A stretch of DNA of 64,000 nucleotides from Massilibacteroides vaginae (lineage in GTDB: Bacteria > Bacteroidota > Bacteroidia > Bacteroidales > Tannerellaceae), in the NCBI RefSeq assembly GCF_900178525.1, contig NZ_FXDJ01000008.1:67001-131000 (forward strand). Direction: 5' to 3'. Below the pieces are notes generated by a model that searched no databases, was not told the DNA's origin, and was given only the letters and a program-made list of their open reading frames with translations. The position numbers and the translations under genes are program-made. Each line of letters starts with the position of its first letter. Position 1 is the first letter of the stretch. This document shows, one piece after another, positions 18,679 through 26,702 of the stretch.

Positions 18679-19112
18679 GCGGGGATTTCTTCCAGAAAAC
18701 TATAATCACCCTTATCATAATTTATTTTACAGCAAAAATGTTGTAAGCCGTTACTTACAATCAGATATTTTGCTTTTAGCACCATGTTGTAACGTACGAT
18801 TTGGTCAAACACGTTCATCGTGATATCGATAGACGGAGCTTTGTATTCAATGATAACTAACGGTACTAATAATCTGTCATACACCACAGTGTCACATCGT
18901 TTTTGTGTGTTGTTGAGTTTTATTCCTATTTCGTTGGCGATAAGATTTTCCGGATATTGCTTTTCTGTAAGTAAGAAATTGATAAAATGTTGCCTTACCC
19001 ATTCTTCGGGAGTGATAATCACATATTTTCTGCGTAACCGGTCGAATATAACAGGCTTACCATTTTGAACAGATACTTTAACTTCAAACTTCGGTAGATT
19101 TAATGCGATCAT
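18663..19112 (-). CDS. Stand-alone HsdR N-terminal-like nuclease domain protein, 149 aa
   Basis: Resembles the type I restriction enzyme R subunit N-terminal domain (HSDR_N_2), a PD-(D/E)xK nuclease fold, without any helicase. The visible catalytic pattern is KRCDTVVYD followed by PLVIIEYKAP (Asp ... Glu-x-Lys). The C-terminal half (DQIVRYNMVLKAKYLIVSNG) matches the family. No HsdM or HsdS is nearby, so it is not a restriction system here. I recall such short proteins as conserved and housekeeping-like in Bacteroidales next to amn and holA, which is the case here. The role is unknown. It is divergent from amn (46 bp apart) and overlaps the GH9 3' end by 16 bp. Confidence 0.75.
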   Translation of the reverse strand: MIALNLPKFEVKVSVQNGKPVIFDRLRRKYVIITPEEWVRQHFINFLLTEKQYPENLIANEIGIKLNNTQKRCDTVVYDRLLVPLVIIEYKAPSIDITMNVFDQIVRYNMVLKAKYLIVSNGLQHFCCKINYDKGDYSFLEEIPAYSKL

Positions 19113-19158
19113 TTACTTATATTTGTCCTTAGATAATCATATTCAAAGGTAGTGATAA

Positions 19159-19935
19159 ATGAAGACAAAGCAAGAAATCGTAGAGAATTGGCTTCCTCGT
19201 TATACGGAACGTAAACTGGAAGAGTTTGATAAATATATTTTACTTACGAATTTCACAAGATATGTAGAATTATTTGCCGACCATTTTAATGTACCTATCC
19301 TCGGATCTAAAAGTTCGATGCCTAATGCTTCAGCAGAAGGTATCACGATCATTAATTTTGGTATGGGAAGTGCTAATGCGGCTACGATTATGGATCTTCT
19401 CTCCGCGATTATGCCTAAGGCGGTTTTGTTTTTAGGGAAATGTGGAGGACTAAAGAAAGCGAATAGCCTGGGAGATTACTTGCTTCCTATTGCTGCGATA
19501 CGTGGTGAAGGCACATCGAATGCCTACCTGCCGCCCGAAGTTCCTTCTTTGCCTGCGTTCTCTATGTTGCGTGCGATATCTTCTGCTATCCGCGATGCAG
19601 GGAAAGATTATTGGACAGGAACTGTATATACAACAAACCGGCGCGTTTGGGAATACGATAGTTCATTTAAAGAATACTTACGTAATACCCATGCTACGGG
19701 TATTGATATGGAAACCGCTACTTTGCTGACAGCCGGTTTTGCGAACGAGATACCTACCGGAGCTTTGCTTATGATTTCGGATAAGCCGATGATTGAAAGC
19801 GGAGTTAAAACAGAGGAAAGTGATCGGGAGGTAACGAAAATGTTTGTGACCGAACATGTAACACTTGGTATTAACGCACTGCACCAGATCATTGACAGAA
19901 AGAAAACGATCCGTCATATCAGGTTTAGTTGGTGA
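19159..19935 (+). CDS. amn: AMP nucleosidase (short form), 258 aa
   Basis: A PNP/UDP phosphorylase-superfamily hydrolase that splits AMP to adenine and ribose 5-phosphate. Family motifs: the glycine-rich INFGMGSANAATIMDLLSA, LFLGKCGGLKKANSLGDYLLP, and GIDMETATLLTAGFANEIPTGALLMISDKPM with the Met-Glu ribose-binding pair and the catalytic Asp. At 258 residues it lacks the N-terminal regulatory domain of E. coli Amn (484 aa), as is usual in Bacteroidetes. It sits 10 bp before holA, probably an operon amn-holA-fkp. A related nucleoside phosphorylase cannot be wholly excluded. Confidence 0.85.
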   Translation: MKTKQEIVENWLPRYTERKLEEFDKYILLTNFTRYVELFADHFNVPILGSKSSMPNASAEGITIINFGMGSANAATIMDLLSAIMPKAVLFLGKCGGLKKANSLGDYLLPIAAIRGEGTSNAYLPPEVPSLPAFSMLRAISSAIRDAGKDYWTGTVYTTNRRVWEYDSSFKEYLRNTHATGIDMETATLLTAGFANEIPTGALLMISDKPMIESGVKTEESDREVTKMFVTEHVTLGINALHQIIDRKKTIRHIRFSW

Positions 19936-19945
19936 TTGATTTGGC

Positions 19946-20968
19946 ATGGCTAAAAAAGAACATACTTTTGAAGGAATTGTATCGGATATAAGAGCGCGAA
20001 ATTTCAGTCCGGTCTATATCCTGATGGGAGACGAACCCTTTTTTATGGATCAGATTACAGAATTGTTGCTGAATTCTGTAGTAGGGGAGTCTGAACGTGA
20101 CTTTAACCAGATCATTATGTATGGGGCTGATTCGGATGCGATAAGCATAATCAATGCAGCCAAACGATTTCCTATGATGTCGGAATACCAATTGGTTGTG
20201 GTGCGTGAAGCGCAGATGATCCGTGATATAGAGGTGTTATCCAACTACGTGAAGAATCCGCTGAAATCGACTGTCCTCGTTCTTAACTACAAATATAAAA
20301 CGCTCGACCGGAGAAAATCGTTGGCAAGTACGGCCGAGAAGGTTGGGGTTGTTTTCAACTCTCAGAAAGTTCCTGATTATAAAATGCCGGGATTTATCAC
20401 CGCACTTCTACAGCAAAGGAAAGTGGATATCGATCAGAAAGCATCTCAAATGCTGTCTGACTACATCGGTAATGATCTGGGACGTTTAGTCAAAGAACTT
20501 GATAAATTAGCAATCATCCTTTCCGAAAAAGGCTCCAACCGGATTACGCCTGAATTAATAGAGCAAAACATAGGGATAAGCAAAGAATATAATAGTTTTG
20601 AGTTAGTCAAGGCTTTGGCTATAAAAGATGTATTAAAAGCGAACCGGATTATACAGTATTTTGAAAAAAATCCGAAAAACAATCCGATTCAGATGACTTT
20701 GCCTGTTTTATTCAATTATTTCACGAACCTGTTGATCTGTTTTTATTCCAAAGACAGAACCGAGAATGGCTTAATGGCGGCTCTTGGTCTGCGCAGTGCT
20801 TTCTTTGTAAAGGATTATGTTTTTGGTGTGCGCAATTACTCTGCGATGAAAGTTTTTAGAACTATCGGCGCCATACGGGATACAGACGCCCGCTCTAAAG
20901 GAATAGGTAATAGTTCTGCCACTGATGCGGAATTGTTGAAGGAATTAATATATTCGATATTACATTAA
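19946..20968 (+). CDS. holA: DNA polymerase III delta subunit, 340 aa
   Basis: The clamp-loader delta subunit, which opens the beta sliding clamp. N-terminal domain: SPVYILMGDEPFFMDQITELL (degenerate P-loop region of the AAA-like fold), then the LVVVREAQMIRD strand, a helical lid (DYIGNDLGRLVKELDKLAII) and a C-terminal collar domain with FELVKALAIKDVLKANRII. The length and order are as in the HolA family. It is between amn and fkp in a tight same-strand cluster. Confidence 0.92.
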   Translation: MAKKEHTFEGIVSDIRARNFSPVYILMGDEPFFMDQITELLLNSVVGESERDFNQIIMYGADSDAISIINAAKRFPMMSEYQLVVVREAQMIRDIEVLSNYVKNPLKSTVLVLNYKYKTLDRRKSLASTAEKVGVVFNSQKVPDYKMPGFITALLQQRKVDIDQKASQMLSDYIGNDLGRLVKELDKLAIILSEKGSNRITPELIEQNIGISKEYNSFELVKALAIKDVLKANRIIQYFEKNPKNNPIQMTLPVLFNYFTNLLICFYSKDRTENGLMAALGLRSAFFVKDYVFGVRNYSAMKVFRTIGAIRDTDARSKGIGNSSATDAELLKELIYSILH

Positions 20969-20991
20969 TCGGTTTTAGTTAGTTGGTCTCA

Positions 20992-23823
20992 ATGAAAAAA
21001 TTAATCTCTCTCCCCCCGAATCTTGTTGAAACAATATATGATGTATTTAATTTAGACCGATCGGAATGGTTTGCTTATTCTGATCCGGTTGACAAACAAT
21101 TGGGTTCCGGTGGAGGTACTTCCTGGTTGTTGAGTGCCTGTAAAGAGTCGGAAGAGCCGGATAGTTCAATGGAGGATTGGCTCAAAAAAGATAAAAGAAT
21201 TATTCTTCATGCCGGCGGACAAAGTCGCAGGCTTCCTTCTTATGCTACCAGCGGTAAAGTATTAACGCCTATACCTGTGTTTCGCTGGGAGCGGGGGCAG
21301 AAACTAAATCAAAGTTTATTGTCGTTGCAGATTCCACTCTATGAGAAAATAATGGAAAAGGCTCCGGAAAAGTTACGCACTTTAATAGCCAGTGGCGATG
21401 TATATATACGTACAAATGAAACGCTTCAACCCATTCCTGATGCGGATGTGGTTTGTTACGGACTTTGGGTGGAGGCTTCCTTGGCAAAGAATCATGGCGT
21501 ATTTGTCTCTCATCGGGATAAACCGGATGTGTTGGATTGTATGTTGCAGAAACCGACTGTTGAAGAACTGGGTAAATTGAACCAGACACATTTCTTTTTG
21601 ATGGATATCGGCATCTGGCTGTTAAGTGATCGTGCGATGGAAGTGCTCATGAAGCGTTCACGCGTTTCCGAAGGCTTTACGAAATATGATCTGTATGGTG
21701 AGTTCGGACTTGCTTTAGGTGAGCATCCACGGATAGAAGATGAAGAAGTTAATCAATTAAAGGTGGCTATTCTTCCTTTATCCGGAGGTGAGTTTTATCA
21801 TTACGGAACAAGCAGGGAATTGATTTCATCTACTTTGGCTGTACAGAACCGTGTGCGCGATCAGCGGGCAATAATGCACCGGAAGGTGAAGCCTCACCCC
21901 GCCATGTTTGTACAGAATGCCGTAGTCGATATTAAACTCACAGCCAACAATTCCGAGTTGTGGATAGAAAATAGTCATATCGGTGCGAACTGGGTGTTGA
22001 ATCACAAACATATTCTGACCGGGATTCCCCGAAACAACTGGTCGTTAACATTGCCTGTTGGTGTATGTGTTGATATCACGCCTTACGGACAAACAAAATA
22101 TGCCGTCAGGCCTTATGGCTTTGAAGATGCTTTTCGCGGCGCTTCCGATAATCCGGACACAACATTTATCGGACAATCTGTTCTCCAGTGGATTACCGAA
22201 CGAAAATTTGTTGTTACTGCCTTTGATGATATACAGGATGCTTGTTTGTTTCCCTTGCTTGAAAGAGCAGAAGAGATGGAACTTGTGCTCCGCTGGATGC
22301 TGAATGAGCCTGAGTTGAAAGAAGGAGAGGAGCTTTGGCTTGAGGCGGAAAAAGTGTCGGCTAATCAGATCCTTATGTCGGCCAATCTGGAGCGATTAGT
22401 AAAGCAACGCACGGAGTATTGTTCGCATAATTGGCCCATATTAGCCGGCAATCATGAAAAAAGCGTTTTCTATCAATTGGATTTGAAAGACGCGGCACAT
22501 TCTTTTGTGCAGAATAAATTAAATCTTCCTGCCGCTTTGCCCGAAGACGCGCCTTTGATAAAGCAAGTTCATGACAATATGTTTCGCGCTGAAGTGTTGC
22601 GTTTGCAGGGGTGCGAATTTGAACAAGAGGAAAAAACTGCATTTACGTTGTTGCAAGAAGGATTAGTCGGACTCTTAAGAAATAAGAAACAACAACCCAC
22701 GCTGAGTGTCTATCATGACCAGATCGTTTGGTCGCGAAGTCCGGTACGCATAGACCTTGCCGGAGGATGGACGGACACTCCGCCGTATTGTTTATATGTA
22801 GGTGGCAATGTGGTGAATGTGGCTATCGAATTGAATGGGCAGCCCCCTTTACAGGTTTATATTAAGCCCTCTAAAGAATATAAAATCATTCTGCGATCTA
22901 TAGACTTAGGCGCGATGGACGTTGTTTCAACCTGGGATGAATTAAGAAATTTCCATACAATAGGCTCTCCTTTTTCTATTCCTAAAGCGGCATTGGCGTT
23001 AGCTGGTTTTCTGCCGGAATTTTCGGAAGAAAAGCACAGTTCATTGTCCGATCAGTTGAAAGCCTTTGGGGCGGGAATAGAAATAACACTTTTATCTGCC
23101 ATTCCGGCCGGTTCCGGATTGGGAACAAGCTCCATTTTGGCTGCAACCGTATTAGGGGCTCTTTCGGATTTCTGCGGATTAACCTGGGATAAGAACGAGA
23201 TAGGAAACCGTACGCTTATTCTGGAACAACTGTTGACTACCGGAGGTGGCTGGCAGGATCAGTACGGAGGGATACTTCATGGACTAAAGCTATTACAAAC
23301 AGATGAAGGATTTGATCAGACACCAGCTGTGCGTTGGTTGCCCGAATACTTGTTTACAGATGCAGAATACAATTCTTGCCATTTACTGTACTATACAGGA
23401 ATAACAAGAACCGCTAAAAATATTTTGTCGGAGATCGTGCGAGGAATGTTCTTGAATAGCGCTCAGCATCTTAGCCTGTTAACCGAGATGAAAGCGCACG
23501 CTCTGGATATGTATGATGCAATTCAGCATGGCGATTTTTCATTATACGGAAGTCTGATTAAAAAAACATGGGAATTGAATAAGGCCTTGGATAGCGGAAC
23601 GAATCCTCCGGCAATCGAATATATGATATCGCAGATTACCGATTATGTACAAGGCTATAAACTTCCGGGTGCAGGTGGGGGAGGTTATCTTTATATGGTA
23701 GCCAAAGACCCGGCCGCCGCTGTAAAAATTAAACAAATACTTCAGGAGTCCAAAGGTTCGGACAACGCGCGTTTTGTCGATATGAACCTTTCCCGGACAG
23801 GATTACAAATCAGTCGTTCGTAG
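20992..23823 (+). CDS. fkp: Bifunctional L-fucokinase / GDP-L-fucose pyrophosphorylase, 943 aa
   Basis: Salvages free L-fucose to GDP-fucose, the donor for fucosylated capsule and glycoproteins in Bacteroidales. N-terminal guanylyltransferase: GSGGGTSWLL and ILHAGGQSRRLPSYATSGKV (nucleotide loop). C-terminal GHMP kinase: WSRSPVRIDLAGGWTDTPPY, the phosphate loop LLSAIPAGSGLGTSSILAA, and KLPGAGGGGYLYMVAKDP. It is collinear with Bacteroides fragilis Fkp over its whole length, as I recall that sequence. I chose the ATG at 20992 (MKKLISLPPNLVE); the upstream frame only adds a TTG. It implies a fucose transporter and fucosyltransferases elsewhere. Downstream lies a 21-bp-phased repeat array. Confidence 0.95.
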   Translation: MKKLISLPPNLVETIYDVFNLDRSEWFAYSDPVDKQLGSGGGTSWLLSACKESEEPDSSMEDWLKKDKRIILHAGGQSRRLPSYATSGKVLTPIPVFRWERGQKLNQSLLSLQIPLYEKIMEKAPEKLRTLIASGDVYIRTNETLQPIPDADVVCYGLWVEASLAKNHGVFVSHRDKPDVLDCMLQKPTVEELGKLNQTHFFLMDIGIWLLSDRAMEVLMKRSRVSEGFTKYDLYGEFGLALGEHPRIEDEEVNQLKVAILPLSGGEFYHYGTSRELISSTLAVQNRVRDQRAIMHRKVKPHPAMFVQNAVVDIKLTANNSELWIENSHIGANWVLNHKHILTGIPRNNWSLTLPVGVCVDITPYGQTKYAVRPYGFEDAFRGASDNPDTTFIGQSVLQWITERKFVVTAFDDIQDACLFPLLERAEEMELVLRWMLNEPELKEGEELWLEAEKVSANQILMSANLERLVKQRTEYCSHNWPILAGNHEKSVFYQLDLKDAAHSFVQNKLNLPAALPEDAPLIKQVHDNMFRAEVLRLQGCEFEQEEKTAFTLLQEGLVGLLRNKKQQPTLSVYHDQIVWSRSPVRIDLAGGWTDTPPYCLYVGGNVVNVAIELNGQPPLQVYIKPSKEYKIILRSIDLGAMDVVSTWDELRNFHTIGSPFSIPKAALALAGFLPEFSEEKHSSLSDQLKAFGAGIEITLLSAIPAGSGLGTSSILAATVLGALSDFCGLTWDKNEIGNRTLILEQLLTTGGGWQDQYGGILHGLKLLQTDEGFDQTPAVRWLPEYLFTDAEYNSCHLLYYTGITRTAKNILSEIVRGMFLNSAQHLSLLTEMKAHALDMYDAIQHGDFSLYGSLIKKTWELNKALDSGTNPPAIEYMISQITDYVQGYKLPGAGGGGYLYMVAKDPAAAVKIKQILQESKGSDNARFVDMNLSRTGLQISRS

Positions 23824-23890
23824 TTTTTTAGATCCTAAAAAACACGTTTTTGTAAGCCTTGAATTTCAACCGCTGTAGAGGTCGAAAAAC

Positions 23891-23964
23891 ATAAAGGTTA
23901 TTTTTCGAAAAATAACCTTTATATTTTAAAAAATAACCTTTATGTTTTCAAAGATAAAGGTTAT
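23891..23964 (+). repeat. Dispersed intergenic repeat, copy A: four 11-bp units at 21-bp steps
   Basis: Units of ATAAAGGTTAT or its complement start at 23891 (+), 23912 (-), 23933 (-) and 23954 (+), exactly 21 bp apart. Units 1 and 2 form a perfect 32-bp palindrome (23891-23922; half-site ATAAAGGTTATTTTTC). The array starts 67 bp after the fkp stop and ends about 105 bp before ftsY. It could form an RNA hairpin at the fkp 3' end. The preceding flank GTCGAAAAAC recurs at the other copies. No other feature is seen in this spacer. Confidence 0.85.
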
Positions 23965-24069
23965 GAAAAAACTTGATCTGATTTCGTGGGTGAAATCATA
24001 TTGAGTTGTTGATAAATTGGTGTAACTTAGCGGCTATATTTGATAAGAGAAAAATAAAGTAGGTAAAGT

Positions 24070-25023
24070 ATGGGAATTTTCAGCTTTTTCAGCAGGGAAA
24101 AGAAAGAAACATTAGATAAAGGGTTGTCTAAAACAAAGGAAAGTGTTTTTTCAAAACTCACCCGGGCAATTGCAGGTAAAAGTAAGGTCGACGATGATGT
24201 TTTGGATGAGCTGGAAGAGGTGTTGATCACTTCCGACGTTGGTGTGGAAACCACGTTAAAGATCATCTCGCGTATAGAAAACCGGGCCGAGAAAGATAAA
24301 TATGTAAACACCCAGGAGCTTACAGCTATTTTACGTGAAGAAATAGCCGCTTTGCTTACCGAAAACAATACTGAAGACGCTGACGGTTTTGTTGTTCCGC
24401 AAGAAAAGAAACCTTATGTAATTATGGTAGTAGGGGTAAACGGTGTAGGAAAAACTACGACTATCGGAAAACTGGCTTATCAGTTCAAGAAAGCCGGACA
24501 TCGTGTTTATCTCGGCGCGGCCGATACATTTCGCGCGGCGGCTGTAGAACAGTTGGTTATCTGGGGTGAACGAGTTGATGTTCCGGTTGTTAAGCAGAAA
24601 ATGGGAGCCGATCCCGCTTCGGTGGCTTTTGATACATTAAGTTCGGCCGTTGCCAATAAAGCGGATGTAGTTATAATCGATACCGCAGGCCGTTTGCACA
24701 ATAAGATTAACCTGATGAACGAGTTAACCAAGATTAAAAATGTGATGAAGAAGGTTGTACCCGACGCGCCACACGAAGTGTTACTTGTGTTAGACGGTTC
24801 AACAGGGCAAAACGCATTTGAACAAGCGAAGCAGTTTACTGCTGCTACCGAAGTAAATGCGCTGGCTGTTACTAAATTAGACGGAACAGCCAAGGGAGGT
24901 GTAGTAATTGGTATTTCCGATCAATTCCATATTCCCGTGAAGTATATCGGGCTGGGAGAAGGCATGGAAGATCTGCAGGCTTTCAATAAAAAAGAATTTG
25001 TAAATTCTTTATTTGGTGAGTAA
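24070..25023 (+). CDS. ftsY: Signal recognition particle receptor FtsY, 317 aa
   Basis: SRP-type GTPase that receives ribosome-SRP complexes at the membrane. A short charged N-terminal helix (MGIFSFFSREKKETL), a four-helix N domain, then the NG core with G1 GVNGVGKTTTIGKLA, G2 DTFRAAAVEQL, G3 DTAGRLHNK, and G4 TKLDGTAKGG. The long acidic A domain of E. coli FtsY is absent, as usual in Bacteroidetes. Ffh is excluded by the lack of an M domain. It lies 10 bp before rimO and is probably co-transcribed. Confidence 0.96.
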   Translation: MGIFSFFSREKKETLDKGLSKTKESVFSKLTRAIAGKSKVDDDVLDELEEVLITSDVGVETTLKIISRIENRAEKDKYVNTQELTAILREEIAALLTENNTEDADGFVVPQEKKPYVIMVVGVNGVGKTTTIGKLAYQFKKAGHRVYLGAADTFRAAAVEQLVIWGERVDVPVVKQKMGADPASVAFDTLSSAVANKADVVIIDTAGRLHNKINLMNELTKIKNVMKKVVPDAPHEVLLVLDGSTGQNAFEQAKQFTAATEVNALAVTKLDGTAKGGVVIGISDQFHIPVKYIGLGEGMEDLQAFNKKEFVNSLFGE

Positions 25024-25032
25024 TCAATAAAC

Positions 25033-26328
25033 ATGAGAAAAAATAAAGTAGACATAATTACACTGGGTTGTTCAAAAAATCTGGTGGATTCCGAGCAACT
25101 TATGCGCCAATTTGTAGCTAATGGGTATACCGTAGCGCATGATGCGGATAAGATAAACGGAGAAATTGTAGTGGTGAACACCTGCGGATTTATTGGTGAC
25201 GCCCAGGAAGAATCTATTAATATGATTCTGGAATTAGGAGAGGCTAAGAAAAAGGGTAGGATAGGAGAGCTTTATGTGATGGGCTGCTTGTCTGAACGTT
25301 TTCTAACCGAAATGAAAAAAGAATTGCCCGAAGTGGATCGTTTTTATGGTAAGTTCAACTGGAAAGAACTGATCACCGATATGGGGAAATCATATAAAAA
25401 AGAATTAGCGTCAGACCGTGTGCTGACAACGCCTTCTCATTATGGTTACCTGAAGATAGCGGAAGGGTGCGATCGCACTTGCTCTTATTGCTCCATTCCT
25501 ATTATAACGGGACGGTATCAGTCTCGTCCGATGGAAGAAATTGAGGATGAAGTAAAGAGGCTTGTTTCACAGGGAGTGAAGGAGTTTCAGGTGATAGCCC
25601 AAGACTTGACTTATTATGGCTTAGATGTTTATAAACGAATGGCTTTGCCGGAACTGCTGGAGCGGATCTCTGATATACAAGGTGTAAAATGGATACGTCT
25701 GCATTATGCCTATCCGGCACGCTTCCCGTATGATTTGTTGCGCGTAATGCGAGAACGGGAGAATATATGTAACTACCTTGATATCGCGTTGCAACACATC
25801 AGCGACCCGATGCTTAAATTAATGCGCCGCAACATAACCAAGGCGGAAACCTATGAATTATTGCAACGTATGCGTACGGAAGTTCCCGGCATTCACTTGC
25901 GCACCACATTGATGGTAGGGCATCCCGGAGAAACTGAACAGGACTTTGACGAATTAGTAGAGTTTACACGTAAAATACGTTTCGAACGAATGGGTGCATT
26001 TGCTTACAGTCACGAAACGGGCACGTACGCGCATAAAAAATATTCGGATGATATTCCTCAGGAAGTTAAGCAAGAGCGTCTGGACTATCTGATGCGTGTG
26101 CAGGAAGGTATTGCCGCGGAAATCAATGAAGCAAAAGTAGGACAGGTGCTTGAGGTGGTGATAGATCGTGAAGACGACGACTTCTATATTGGTCGTACAC
26201 AGTTCGATTCTCCCGAGGTAGACCCTGAAGTATTGATTAATAAAAGCAAGCCACTGTCGGTGGGTGAGTTTTATAAAGTACAGATTGAACGTGCGGAGGC
26301 ATTTGATCTATATGGAAAACCGGTTTGA
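25033..26328 (+). CDS. rimO: Ribosomal protein uS12 methylthiotransferase RimO, 431 aa
   Basis: A radical-SAM enzyme that adds a methylthio group to the conserved Asp of ribosomal protein S12. N-terminal UPF0004 domain with cluster cysteines (LGCSKNLVDSE, NTCGFIGDAQEES, GCLSERF), radical-SAM CxxxCxxC in GCDRTCSYCSIPIITG, and a C-terminal TRAM domain. The length and motifs fit RimO rather than MiaB (IITG-type SAM loop and S12-family N-terminus). It follows ftsY by 9 bp, and its stop codon lies in the loop of its own terminator. Confidence 0.95.
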   Translation: MRKNKVDIITLGCSKNLVDSEQLMRQFVANGYTVAHDADKINGEIVVVNTCGFIGDAQEESINMILELGEAKKKGRIGELYVMGCLSERFLTEMKKELPEVDRFYGKFNWKELITDMGKSYKKELASDRVLTTPSHYGYLKIAEGCDRTCSYCSIPIITGRYQSRPMEEIEDEVKRLVSQGVKEFQVIAQDLTYYGLDVYKRMALPELLERISDIQGVKWIRLHYAYPARFPYDLLRVMRERENICNYLDIALQHISDPMLKLMRRNITKAETYELLQRMRTEVPGIHLRTTLMVGHPGETEQDFDELVEFTRKIRFERMGAFAYSHETGTYAHKKYSDDIPQEVKQERLDYLMRVQEGIAAEINEAKVGQVLEVVIDREDDDFYIGRTQFDSPEVDPEVLINKSKPLSVGEFYKVQIERAEAFDLYGKPV

Positions 26329-26340
26329 TGACCGGTTTTT
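26316..26340 (+). terminator. Terminator overlapping the rimO stop codon
   Basis: AAAACCGGT (26316-26324) and ACCGGTTTT (26331-26339) form a perfect 9-bp stem; the 6-nt loop holds the TGA stop. T-rich sequence follows. It ends the ftsY-rimO unit. Confidence 0.75.
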
Positions 26341-26414
26341 CGTTTTTCGTTTTTAGATTTGTATATCTCTGAAAAAATCACTAATATCGCATGATAATTT
26401 AAACGAGTAATATT

Positions 26415-26702
26415 GTGAATAACAAAGAGTTGATAACCAAACTGTCGGACAGGATCAATTGCACTACACAGGAAACTTCAGATATGTTGTCTGCGCTATC
26501 TGATGTTATCGGCTCAAAACTCGTTAGCAATGATAGTATTTACCTACAGTCGTTTGGTTTGTTTGAAGTAAAAAAACGAGCCGAACGTATTTCCGTAAAT
26601 CCGGTTAATGGTAAAAGATACTTGGTTCCTCCTAAATTAGTTCCTGTGTTTAAGCCGGGAACTACACTGAAAAACAGACTGAAAGATCTTGATGTAGAAT
26701 GA
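26415..26702 (+). CDS. HU-family DNA-binding protein, 95 aa
   Basis: A small histone-like DNA-bending protein. The start is GTG (26415), the only start fitting the family N-terminus MNNKELITKLSDRINCTTQE. The dimerisation helices are followed by the beta-arm region YLQSFGLFEVKKRAERISVNPVNGKRYLVPPKLVPVFKPG, with the conserved Pro near the arm tip, and a final helix LKNRLKDL. Its last codons overlap the next HU-type gene by 4 bp (ATGA), so the two are translationally coupled and may form heterodimers. This is inference from the overlap. Confidence 0.85.
   Translation: MNNKELITKLSDRINCTTQETSDMLSALSDVIGSKLVSNDSIYLQSFGLFEVKKRAERISVNPVNGKRYLVPPKLVPVFKPGTTLKNRLKDLDVE

Noticed and set aside
18663-19112. 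Type I restriction-modification system
   Set aside because: Only the short nuclease-like domain is present; no HsdM, HsdS or helicase part is in the window.
23824-24069. tRNA or small structured RNA in the fkp-ftsY spacer
   Set aside because: The only structure is the palindromic repeat array; no cloverleaf or known RNA motif is visible.
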